Part shown: positions 1 to 4,501 of the stretch, piece by piece | Position numbering within the stretch: position 1 is the first letter of the stretch | How the letters are laid out: each line of letters opens with the position of its first letter | Assembly: GCA_946626395.1 (NCBI GenBank) | Contig: CAMOUF010000034.1 | Coordinates: forward strand, 1-5,225 | DNA from: an uncultured Clostridia bacterium | GTDB taxonomy: Bacteria > Bacillota > Clostridia > Christensenellales > Aristaeellaceae | Direction: 5' to 3' | DNA: 5,225 nt | The notes under the pieces: generated by a model | What the model saw: only the letters and a program-made list of their open reading frames with translations | Database searches by the model: none | What the model was told of the DNA's origin: nothing | Position numbers and translations under genes: made by a program

Positions 1-611
1 CCGGCTTTTATCTGCGCCGTCCCATTTCCATCTGCGATTGGGACGAAAACGGCATGACCCTGATTTACAAGGCCGTGGGCCAGGGCACGGAGGCCCTATC
101 CCAAATGGAATCCGGCGCGATGCTGGACATATTAAACGGCCTGGGCAACGGCTACGATCTTTCTGCCTGCGGCGATAAGCCCCTGGTGATTGGCGGGGGC
201 GTGGGCGCGCCGCCCATGTACGGGCTCACGAAGGCCCTGCTCCGGTCGGGGAAAACGCCCCAGGTGATTTTAGGCTTTAACACCTATGAGGAGATTTTTC
301 TGCTGGACGAGTTTCAGGATTTGGACGTGCCCGTCACCGTCACCACGGCGGACGGCAGCTTCGGGGTCAAGGGCTTTGTCACCGACGCCATGATGGAAAA
401 CGATCCCCGGTATCTGTTCGCCTGCGGGCCGCTGCCCATGCTGAAAGCGCTGCATCAAAAAAGCGGCTGCGCTTCCGGGCAGTTCTCCCTGGAGGAACGC
501 ATGGCCTGCGGCTTTGGGGCCTGCATGGGCTGCTCCATTGAAACGAAGAACGGCCCCAAGCGGGTATGCAAGGATGGGCCGGTGTTCCGGAAGGAGGAAT
601 TGCCATGGTGA
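1..611 (+). CDS. pyrK: Dihydroorotate dehydrogenase electron transfer subunit PyrK (5' partial)
   Basis: This is the iron-sulfur flavoprotein partner of class 1B dihydroorotate dehydrogenase. It carries electrons from the FMN of PyrD through a [2Fe-2S] cluster and FAD to NAD+ in the cytoplasm. The frame is open from base 3, giving 202 visible residues; the N-terminal part lies before the window, so the ATG at base 54 is internal. Visible residues 5-9 (RRPIS) are the FAD-binding arginine motif of the ferredoxin-reductase fold. Residues 64-71 (GGGVGAPP) are the NAD-binding loop, followed by a CGPLPM motif near 141-146. Four C-terminal cysteines spaced CX4CX2CX11C (169, 174, 177, 189) are the expected [2Fe-2S] ligands, and all are present. 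Its TGA overlaps the start of pyrD by 7 nt, as expected for two subunits made together. The family assignment is firm. Confidence 0.96.
   Translation, partial: GFYLRRPISICDWDENGMTLIYKAVGQGTEALSQMESGAMLDILNGLGNGYDLSACGDKPLVIGGGVGAPPMYGLTKALLRSGKTPQVILGFNTYEEIFLLDEFQDLDVPVTVTTADGSFGVKGFVTDAMMENDPRYLFACGPLPMLKALHQKSGCASGQFSLEERMACGFGACMGCSIETKNGPKRVCKDGPVFRKEELPW
591..597 (+). promoter_or_regulatory. Ribosome-binding site of pyrD
   Basis: AAGGAGG lies 7 nt before the ATG at 605 and inside the last codons of pyrK. It decides the pyrD start: the in-frame ATG at 566 lies upstream of this site and would add 13 residues unlike the usual PyrD N-terminus. Confidence 0.85.
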
Positions 612-1519
612 ACCTGTCGGTCAGCCTGTGCGGGCTCAGGCTGGACAATCCCGTGATCCCCGCCAGCGGCTGCTTTGGCTACGGGAAAGAGTTTGCGGCA
701 TTCTATGATATCAACTGCCTGGGCTCCTTCTCCTTTAAGGGCACCACCCTGCACCCCCGCTTCGGCAACCCCACCCCCCGCATCGCGGAAACGCCCATGG
801 GGATGCTCAACGCCGTGGGACTGCAAAACCCCGGGGTGGAGCACGTGATCGCCCAGGAGCTGCCGGAGATGAAGGCGTACTTTCATAAGCCGGTAATTGC
901 CAACGTCAGCGGGTTTTCCATCGAGGAATACGTGGAAACCTGCCGCCTCTTGGACGCCCAGGAACAGGTGGGCCTGCTGGAGGTCAACATCTCCTGCCCC
1001 AACGTGCACGGCGGCGGCATGGCCTTCGGCACCATCCCGGACAGCGCGGCGGCGGTGACGAAAGCGGTGAAGGCCGTGACGAAAAAGCCGGTGTTCATCA
1101 AGCTCTCTCCCAACGTGACGGACATCGTGTCCATCGCCAAAGCCTGCCAGGACGCGGGGGCGGACGGGCTGAGCCTCATCAATACGTTGCTGGGCATGCG
1201 CATTGACCTAAAACCCCGCAGGCCCATTTTGGCCAACACCATGGGCGGCCTCAGCGGCCCCGCCGTGTTCCCGGTGGCCCTGCGGATGGTGTATCAGGTG
1301 CATAAGGCCGTCAGCATTCCCCTGATGGGTATGGGCGGCGTATCCTCCGCCCGGGACGTGATCGAAATGATGCTGGCGGGGGCCACGGCGGTGCAGGTGG
1401 GCGCGGCCAACCTGGTGAACCCCTACGCCTGCAAGGAAATCATTGAACAGCTGCCCGCAGAAATGGAAAAGCTGCATATCCATTCGCTGGAAGAAATCAT
1501 AGGAGGCGCTCATTCATGA
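605..1519 (+). CDS. pyrD: Dihydroorotate dehydrogenase, class 1B catalytic subunit PyrD
   Basis: This 304-residue FMN enzyme oxidises dihydroorotate to orotate, the fourth step of UMP synthesis. It works in the cytoplasm as a complex with PyrK, which passes the electrons to NAD+. The length is normal for class 1B. Visible signatures are the N-terminal NPVIPASGCFGYGKE segment (15-29), the KGTT motif with Lys45, and the GMLNAVGLQNPG loop (66-77). The NISCPN motif carries Cys131, the catalytic base typical of class 1 enzymes, where class 2 enzymes have serine. Also present are the IKLSPN motif (165-170), NTMGGLSGPA (211-220) and the GMGG phosphate-binding turn (242-245). The start at 605 has a good ribosome-binding site and overlaps the pyrK stop. 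The stop overlaps pyrF in an ATGA, so pyrK, pyrD and pyrF are probably translationally coupled. Nothing is missing or unusual. Confidence 0.97.
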   Translation: MVNLSVSLCGLRLDNPVIPASGCFGYGKEFAAFYDINCLGSFSFKGTTLHPRFGNPTPRIAETPMGMLNAVGLQNPGVEHVIAQELPEMKAYFHKPVIANVSGFSIEEYVETCRLLDAQEQVGLLEVNISCPNVHGGGMAFGTIPDSAAAVTKAVKAVTKKPVFIKLSPNVTDIVSIAKACQDAGADGLSLINTLLGMRIDLKPRRPILANTMGGLSGPAVFPVALRMVYQVHKAVSIPLMGMGGVSSARDVIEMMLAGATAVQVGAANLVNPYACKEIIEQLPAEMEKLHIHSLEEIIGGAHS

Positions 1520-2214
1520 ATCATGACGTGATCATTGCTTTGGATTTTCCCTCCGCCCAGGAGGTATACCGTTTCCTGGATCAGTTTCAGGAGGAAAAGC
1601 CCTTTGTGAAAATCGGCATGGAATTGTTTTACGCCGAAGGGCCGGACATCGTGCGGCAGATCAAGGCCCGGGGACACAAAATATTCCTGGACTTAAAGCT
1701 CCATGATATTCCCAACACGGTGAAATCCGCCATGCGGGTGCTGTCCCGGCTGGATGTGGACATGGTGAACCTCCATGCCGCGGGCACCATTGATATGATG
1801 CGCGCCGCCCTGGAGGGGTTGACAAGGGAGGATGGAAGCCGCCCGCTGCTGCTGGCCGTGACCCAGCTCACCTCCACCAGCGAGGAACGGATGCGGAAGG
1901 AGCTGCTGATTTCTTCCTCCATGCCCGACACCGTGAAGCATTACGCCCACAACGCCTTTGTGGCGGGGCTGGACGGGGTGGTGTGCTCTCCCCTGGAAGC
2001 GGCCCTGGTGAAGGAAGCCTGCGGGCCCCAGTTTGCCACCGTCACCCCCGGCATCCGCTTTGCCGACAGCGCCGCCGACGACCAGCGCCGGGTCATGACC
2101 CCTGAAAAGGCGCGCCAGGGCGGCAGCGATTATATCGTGGTGGGTCGGCCCATCACCAAGGCCCCCGACCCCGTGGCCGCGTACCGCCGGTGCGTGAAGG
2201 AATTTGTTGGATGA
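1516..2214 (+). CDS. pyrF: Orotidine 5'-phosphate decarboxylase PyrF (subfamily 1)
   Basis: This 232-residue TIM-barrel enzyme decarboxylates OMP to UMP, the last step of the pathway, without a cofactor. The catalytic array is intact: D59-x-K61-x-x-D64 inside FLDLKLHDIPNTV (57-69). The phosphate-binding end of the barrel is shown by TPGIRF (177-182) and VVGRPITKA (208-216). The N-terminal IIALDF and VKIGMELF segments are also typical. Length and motif place it in the shorter subfamily 1 found in Bacillus and E. coli rather than the longer subfamily 2. The start shares an ATGA with the pyrD stop, and AGGAGG (1501-1506) sits 9 nt upstream. The TGA at 2212-2214 is followed within 5 nt by the left arm of a large palindrome, so the tight packing of the operon ends here. 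Confidence 0.96.
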   Translation: MNHDVIIALDFPSAQEVYRFLDQFQEEKPFVKIGMELFYAEGPDIVRQIKARGHKIFLDLKLHDIPNTVKSAMRVLSRLDVDMVNLHAAGTIDMMRAALEGLTREDGSRPLLLAVTQLTSTSEERMRKELLISSSMPDTVKHYAHNAFVAGLDGVVCSPLEAALVKEACGPQFATVTPGIRFADSAADDQRRVMTPEKARQGGSDYIVVGRPITKAPDPVAAYRRCVKEFVG

Positions 2215-2219
2215 CGAAG

Positions 2220-2355
2220 CTGGGGGAAACCGCTCTTTGGAGTTACTACGCATGGCCTGCGCTGCGCTTGCCCATGCTCCTTTCACCATGGCACATGTCG
2301 TGTGACGCACCAGGCGTCCCTTCGGGCCGTCTGGCTATAAGAGCGGTTCCCCCAG
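2220..2355. repeat. 136-bp imperfect palindrome with terminal inverted arms and internal hairpins
   Basis: The left arm CTGGGGGAAACCGCTCTT (2220-2237) is the reverse complement of the right arm at 2339-2355 apart from one extra A. Between the arms are further foldable units. One is a stem made by GGAG/CTCC and CATGG/CCATG (2239-2280). Another is a small CACA/TGTG hairpin (2292-2304). The third is CCAGGCG/CGTCTGG around an inner CCC-TTC-GGG hairpin (2310-2334). Taken together the element would fold into a branched, cloverleaf-like structure on either strand. No T-run follows it, so it is not an ordinary intrinsic terminator. It fills most of the 200-nt gap between pyrF and the Nudix gene. The structure suggests a dispersed MITE-like or REP-like element or a structured RNA, but no target-site duplication is visible, so its nature is inferred. 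Confidence 0.7.
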
Positions 2356-2378
2356 ATCCCCTTCCGAGAAAGACACAT

Positions 2379-2412
2379 TTTAGGTGTATAAGAGATTTAG
2401 GTGTACAAGAGA
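2379..2412 (+). repeat. Tandem 17-bp duplication upstream of the Nudix gene
   Basis: TTTAGGTGTATAAGAGA (2379-2395) is followed directly by TTTAGGTGTACAAGAGA (2396-2412), with one T/C difference. Each copy carries AGGTG, a weak Shine-Dalgarno-like core. The AGGTG of the second copy ends 11 nt before the ATG at 2415 and is the best ribosome-binding site candidate for the Nudix gene. The first copy contains TATAAG (2387-2392), which resembles a -10 hexamer, but I see no convincing -35. Replication slippage is the simplest origin. Confidence 0.75.
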
Positions 2413-2414
2413 AA

Positions 2415-2960
2415 ATGAAAATAATAAAAAGTATCAGGCAAGTCTCCGGCGGGTTCCTGAAAAAATACGAGCTGCATTACGATTCTGACGGCCAGCCGGT
2501 GTGCTGGGAGGTCATTTCCCTCAACGACCTGAAAACGGAAAAGGACCTGGCCAGCCGCCTCACCGCCGTGGAGATCATCGCCCGGTTTGAGGATGGGGAT
2601 TATCTCCTGTGCCGGGAATTCCGCTTCGCCGTGAACGATTATGTGTGGGAGTTTCCCACCGGCGTCATCGACGGAAACGAAACCCCGGAGGAGGCGGCCC
2701 GGCGGGAGCTCAGGGAGGAAACGGGGCTGGAGCTCCTTTCCGTGGACCGGGCGCTGCCCCCCGCCTGCTACAGCGTGGGGCTGTGCGATGAATTGATCGT
2801 GCCCCTGTTCGTCACCGTCCGGGGGAAGATGAAGCCCTGCGACGAAGCCTATGAGGAAATCCGCTCCCATAAAATGTCCGTATCCCAGATTCGGGAATTG
2901 CTGAATCAGGAGAACGTCCGGATCACCGAAACCTGCATGCTCATTCTTTCTACACTATAA
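2415..2960 (+). CDS. Nudix hydrolase, ADP-ribose pyrophosphatase-like
   Basis: The 181-residue protein would hydrolyse a nucleoside diphosphate linked to another group, using divalent metal; ADP-ribose or another nucleotide sugar is the likeliest substrate. The Nudix box at residues 83-105 matches GX5EX7REUXEEXGU exactly, with G83, E89, R97, E98, E101, E102 and G104. The preceding CREFRFAVNDYVWEFPTG segment (66-83) resembles the QYR...ELPAG strand of ADP-ribose pyrophosphatases. After the box, where those enzymes often have S-P-G, this protein has Y119-S-V-G122, so the substrate is uncertain. The ATG at 2415 begins a typical family N-terminus. The frame is open upstream to 2190, including an ATG at 2211 overlapping the pyrF stop, but that would translate the palindrome. 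The stop overlaps the pyrE ribosome-binding site, so the two genes are coupled. A Nudix gene is not a core member of the pyrimidine pathway. Confidence 0.9.
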   Translation: MKIIKSIRQVSGGFLKKYELHYDSDGQPVCWEVISLNDLKTEKDLASRLTAVEIIARFEDGDYLLCREFRFAVNDYVWEFPTGVIDGNETPEEAARRELREETGLELLSVDRALPPACYSVGLCDELIVPLFVTVRGKMKPCDEAYEEIRSHKMSVSQIRELLNQENVRITETCMLILSTL

Positions 2961-2973
2961 GGAGGATGTCCCC

Positions 2974-3615
2974 ATGAATACCGTTGCCCAAACCATCGCC
3001 CATGACCTGCTGTCCATCCGCGCCGTGTTCCTGCGCCCGGAGGAGCCCTTTACCTGGGCCAGCGGCATCAAGAGCCCCATTTACTGCGACAACCGCCTGA
3101 CCCTGACCGCACCCCAGGTGCGCACCCATGTGGAGGAAGGGCTCAAGGCGCTGATTGAAACCTACTATCCCGATGTGGAAGTGCTCATGGGCACCTCCAC
3201 CGCCGGCATCGCCCACGCCGCCATAACGGGCCACCTGATGAATTTGCCCATGGGCTATGTGCGCTCCGGAGCCAAGGACCACGGCCGGGGCAACCAGATC
3301 GAAGGCAAGCTGGAAAAAGGCCAGAAGGTGGTGGTGGTGGAAGATTTGATTTCCACCGGCGGCAGCGTGATCGAGGTGGTGGACGCCCTTCGGGAAGCGG
3401 GGGCCCAGGTGCTGGGCATCGCCAGCATTTTCACCTACGGCATGAAGAAGGGCTTGGAGAGGCTGGCCGCCGCTCAGGTGCAGAACATCAGCCTGTCCAA
3501 TTTTGACGTGCTGGTGGAAGTGGCCGCAAAGGAAAACTATATTCAGCCGGAGGATGTGGAACGGCTGAAACGCTTCCGGGACAATCCCAGCGACGAAAGC
3601 TGGATGCGGAAGTAA
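2974..3615 (+). CDS. pyrE: Orotate phosphoribosyltransferase PyrE
   Basis: This 213-residue enzyme joins orotate to PRPP to give OMP and pyrophosphate, between PyrD and PyrF in the pathway. The PRPP-binding signature VVVVEDLISTGGS (119-131) is intact, with the acidic pair E123-D124 and the TGGS phosphate loop. The N-terminal FTWASGIKSPIYCDNR segment (26-41) forms the orotate site. YVRSGAKDHGRGNQIEG (95-111) is the flexible catalytic loop containing K101 and H103. The length is usual for bacterial PyrE. The ribosome-binding site AAGGAGG (2959-2965) shares bases with the TAA of the Nudix gene and lies 8 nt before the start, which points to translational coupling. A short hairpin with a T-rich tail follows the stop by 10 nt and may end the transcript. 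Confidence 0.96.
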   Translation: MNTVAQTIAHDLLSIRAVFLRPEEPFTWASGIKSPIYCDNRLTLTAPQVRTHVEEGLKALIETYYPDVEVLMGTSTAGIAHAAITGHLMNLPMGYVRSGAKDHGRGNQIEGKLEKGQKVVVVEDLISTGGSVIEVVDALREAGAQVLGIASIFTYGMKKGLERLAAAQVQNISLSNFDVLVEVAAKENYIQPEDVERLKRFRDNPSDESWMRK

Positions 3616-3619
3616 AATC

Positions 3620-3648
3620 TTGACGGAGCGCTTCCCGCTCTTTATAAT
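3620..3648 (+). promoter_or_regulatory. Sigma-70-type promoter for the small peptide gene
   Basis: TTGACG (3620-3625) and TATAAT (3643-3648) are separated by exactly 17 nt, a near-perfect vegetative promoter. Transcription should start about 3654-3656, giving a leader of roughly 88 nt before the 30-codon ORF at 3743. The spacer overlaps the possible pyrE terminator. Confidence 0.85.
3626..3645 (+). terminator. Possible weak intrinsic terminator after pyrE
   Basis: GAGCG (3626-3630) and CGCTC (3636-3640) form a 5-bp stem with a 5-nt loop, followed by TTTAT. It starts 10 nt after the pyrE stop. The stem is short, so termination may be partial. It lies exactly in the spacer of the next promoter. 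Confidence 0.45.
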
Positions 3649-3655
3649 AAAAAAG

Positions 3656-3675
3656 CCGCGGAAGCAATTCTGCGG
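3656..3675 (+). promoter_or_regulatory. 5'-terminal GNRA-capped hairpin of the peptide mRNA
   Basis: CCGCGGAA (3656-3663) pairs with TTCTGCGG (3668-3675) through eight base pairs, one of them G-U, closed by a GCAA tetraloop. It lies at or next to the predicted transcript start. Such 5' stem-loops stabilise type I toxin mRNAs such as the Fst message; that role here is inferred. Confidence 0.65.
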
Positions 3676-3680
3676 ATAGA

Positions 3681-3692
3681 GGCAGGGAAGTT
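3681..3692. repeat. Leader arm of a long-range inverted repeat (partner 3923-3933)
   Basis: GGCAGGGAAGTT here is the reverse complement of AACTCCCTGCC at 3923-3933 apart from one extra A. A second, inner pair is TACGCGGCGCTTT (3695-3707) against AAAGCCACCGCGTA (3843-3856), which match imperfectly. The pairs are nested, so a transcript spanning both could fold 5' to 3'. The outer partner also forms the start of the predicted antisense RNA. Confidence 0.6.
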
Positions 3693-3705
3693 CATACGCG
3701 GCGCT

Positions 3706-3739
3706 TTCGCCCCCTTGGTGAATACAAAAGGGGGGTGAG
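3706..3739 (+). promoter_or_regulatory. Hairpin sequestering the ribosome-binding site of the small peptide
   Basis: TTCGCCCCCTT (3706-3716) can pair with AGGGGGGTGAG (3729-3739) over 11 positions, counting G-U pairs, around a 12-nt loop. The right arm is the Shine-Dalgarno sequence, unusually long and complementary to the 16S tail, just before the ATG at 3743. A very strong site buried in a stem is typical of type I toxin mRNAs, which are translated only after refolding or processing. The pairing is seen; the control is inferred. Confidence 0.65.
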
Positions 3740-3742
3740 CTC

Positions 3743-3835
3743 ATGGAAGCAGATCAGATCGTGATGGTTTGTATTGCTGTCGTGACCCTCATTCTGAAAC
3801 TGATCGAATTCATTCTGAATTTGACTCGCAAGTAA
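3743..3835 (+). CDS. 30-residue hydrophobic peptide, candidate type I toxin
   Basis: This small ORF encodes 30 residues: an acidic N-terminus (MEAD), a hydrophobic stretch at about 6-27 and a basic end (TRK). It would form one membrane-spanning helix, with K19 and E22 inside it three residues apart. Size, single helix and charged tail resemble type I toxins of Gram-positive bacteria (TxpA, Fst and holin-like toxins), which insert in the inner membrane. I cannot assign it to a named family by eye. Evidence that it is expressed is strong: a near-consensus promoter upstream, a long Shine-Dalgarno sequence at 3728-3738 and a TAA stop followed by a strong hairpin. G+C is 38 of 93 bases, visibly lower than in the neighbouring genes. 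A consensus promoter on the opposite strand downstream suggests control by an antisense RNA. A harmless small membrane protein is the main alternative. Confidence 0.75.
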   Translation: MEADQIVMVCIAVVTLILKLIEFILNLTRK

Positions 3836-3842
3836 GATGAGA

Positions 3843-3877
3843 AAAGCCACCGCGTACTCGCACTACGCGATGGCTTT
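3843..3877. terminator. Strong shared hairpin between the convergent transcripts
   Basis: AAAGCCACCGCGTA (3843-3856) and TACGCGATGGCTTT (3864-3877) pair at 13 of 14 positions around a 7-nt loop. The one mismatch is C-A on the plus strand but U-G on the minus strand, so the antisense RNA folds without interruption. The T-rich tail is also better on the minus strand (TTTTCTC) than on the plus strand (TTTCAAA). It probably ends the antisense RNA and may act in both directions. Confidence 0.65.
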
Positions 3878-3883
3878 CAAAGC

Positions 3884-3907
3884 GTTTATCACCGGCGGGT
3901 GATAAGC
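3884..3907. other. Second hairpin in the convergent region
   Basis: TTATCACC (3886-3893) and GGTGATAA (3898-3905) form a perfect 8-bp stem with a GGCG loop. On the plus strand the stem extends by a T-G wobble and a G-C pair to 3884 and 3907. No T-run follows on either side, so it is a structural element of the antisense RNA, and of the peptide mRNA if that reads this far. Confidence 0.6.
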
Positions 3908-3936
3908 ACCGCGGGAAACCACAACTCCCTGCCTTT

Positions 3937-3965
3937 ATTATATGGGTTTTCCCCCATTCTGTCAA
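3937..3965 (-). promoter_or_regulatory. Perfect-consensus promoter for the antisense RNA
   Basis: Read on the minus strand, TTGACA (3965-3960) and TATAAT (3942-3937) are separated by exactly 17 nt, so both hexamers and the spacing are ideal. It faces the small peptide gene, and no minus-strand protein gene with family features lies downstream within reach. The most direct reading is a strongly expressed small RNA starting near 3930. The -35 lies about 30 nt before the GNAT gene start. Confidence 0.85.
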
Positions 3966-3984
3966 GCGCCGCGTCTGGCGTTTC

Positions 3985-3990
3985 AGGAGG
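3985..3990 (+). promoter_or_regulatory. Ribosome-binding site of the GNAT gene
   Basis: AGGAGG lies 4 nt before the ATG at 3995. It decides this start over upstream in-frame codons reaching back to 3899, which would run through the antisense promoter. I see no clear plus-strand promoter for this gene between 3880 and 3990. Confidence 0.8.
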
Positions 3991-3994
3991 TTTT

Positions 3995-4435
3995 ATGGAA
4001 ATCCGGGTCATGGACATTCAGGATTACGACCGAGTATACGCCCTGTGGATGAGCTGCAAAAACATGGGCTTTAATAACCTGGACGATTCCCGGGAAGGGG
4101 TGGAGCGGCTGCTGCGCCGCAACCCCGCCACCTCCTTTGTGGCCCTGGACGGAGACGCCCTGGCCGGGGTAATCCTCTCCGGCCACGACGGGCGGCGGGG
4201 ATATATTTACCACATGAGCGTGGCGGAAGCGTATCGGCGGCAGGGGGTGGGCTCCGCGCTGGTGGAAAGGTGCCTGTCCGCGCTGAAAGCGGAGGGCATC
4301 AACAAGGCGGCCCTGCTGGTGTTTTGCCGAAACGAAGCGGGCAACGCCTTCTGGGAGGCCCAGGGCTTTTCCATCCGGGAGGACGTGGCTTACCGCAATA
4401 AAGAATTGACCCCCCTGATCCGGATCGACACGTAA
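3995..4435 (+). CDS. GNAT family N-acetyltransferase
   Basis: This 146-residue protein should transfer an acetyl group from acetyl-CoA to an amine; the substrate is unknown. The core GNAT motif A is visible at 72-90: strand YHMSVAEAYR followed by R81-R-Q-G-V-G-S-A, the pyrophosphate-binding loop of acetyl-CoA. Motif B follows at 113-125 with N113 and NAFWEAQGF, the usual C-terminal helix and strand. The N-terminal MEIRVMDIQDYDRVYALW segment is the common first strand and helix. The length fits a single-domain GNAT of the YpeA/RimI-like size class. It has its own AGGAGG and ends in three consecutive stop codons. It lies between the candidate toxin module and pyrB and has no obvious role in pyrimidine synthesis. 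No ribbon-helix-helix antitoxin is adjacent, so a TacT-like toxin role is unlikely. Confidence 0.9.
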   Translation: MEIRVMDIQDYDRVYALWMSCKNMGFNNLDDSREGVERLLRRNPATSFVALDGDALAGVILSGHDGRRGYIYHMSVAEAYRRQGVGSALVERCLSALKAEGINKAALLVFCRNEAGNAFWEAQGFSIREDVAYRNKELTPLIRIDT

Positions 4436-4442
4436 TAATGAG

Positions 4443-4463
4443 CGGCGTTCAGCGTGTACGCCG
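4443..4463 (+). other. Small hairpin between the GNAT gene and pyrB
   Basis: CGGCGT (4443-4448) and ACGCCG (4458-4463) form a 6-bp stem with a 9-nt loop, followed by ACTTTCC. The tail is too poor in T for a confident terminator. I see no convincing promoter in the 66 nt before pyrB, so pyrB is probably transcribed from further upstream. Confidence 0.35.
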
Positions 4464-4501
4464 ACTTTCCCCTGCTGCCCGTCACACGAAAGGAGATCCC
4501 C

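Larger units (their letters stand above)
3841..3930 (-). ncRNA. Predicted antisense RNA (candidate antitoxin) opposing the peptide gene
   Basis: The minus-strand promoter at 3937-3965 should start transcription near 3930 and run leftward towards the 3' end of the peptide gene. The RNA would contain a TTATCACC/GGTGATAA hairpin and then the 14-position hairpin at 3843-3877. Its minus-strand exit is TTTTCTCATCTT, a modest termination signal. If it stops there, the overlap with the peptide mRNA is confined to the 3' non-coding part, as in the Fst/par locus; readthrough would cover the coding region. The 3909-3917 segment can also pair, with one bulge, with the 5' hairpin of the peptide mRNA at 3656-3663. 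No protein-coding ORF is apparent in this span. The ends and existence of the RNA are predicted only. Confidence 0.65.

Noticed and set aside
455..1009. 184-codon open frame on the minus strand
   Set aside because: It lies opposite pyrK and pyrD, whose motifs are unambiguous, and its translation is rich in H, G and Q without any family feature. It is a by-product of GC-rich codon use.
1693..2310. 205-codon open frame on the minus strand
   Set aside because: It is antisense to pyrF and the palindrome, with a low-complexity H/G/A-rich product and no recognisable motif.
2220..2355. Intrinsic terminator after pyrF
   Set aside because: The palindrome is far too long with 101 nt between its arms, and no T-run follows either arm.
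2950..3744. 264-codon open frame on the minus strand
   Set aside because: It is antisense to pyrE and the toxin-module leader. Its length reflects GC-rich third positions, and no domain or ribosome-binding site supports it.
3899..3994. N-terminal extension of the GNAT protein
   Set aside because: It has no ribosome-binding site and would translate the antisense promoter region. The ATG at 3995 has AGGAGG and begins a standard GNAT first strand.
3836..3994. CRISPR array or attachment site suggested by the dense hairpins
   Set aside because: There are no regularly spaced direct repeats with unique spacers, no integrase gene and no tRNA. The structure is explained by convergent transcripts.
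3995..4435. GNAT-type toxin (TacT-like) of a type II toxin-antitoxin pair
   Set aside because: No ribbon-helix-helix or other antitoxin gene is adjacent on either side, and the protein looks like an ordinary single-domain acetyltransferase.
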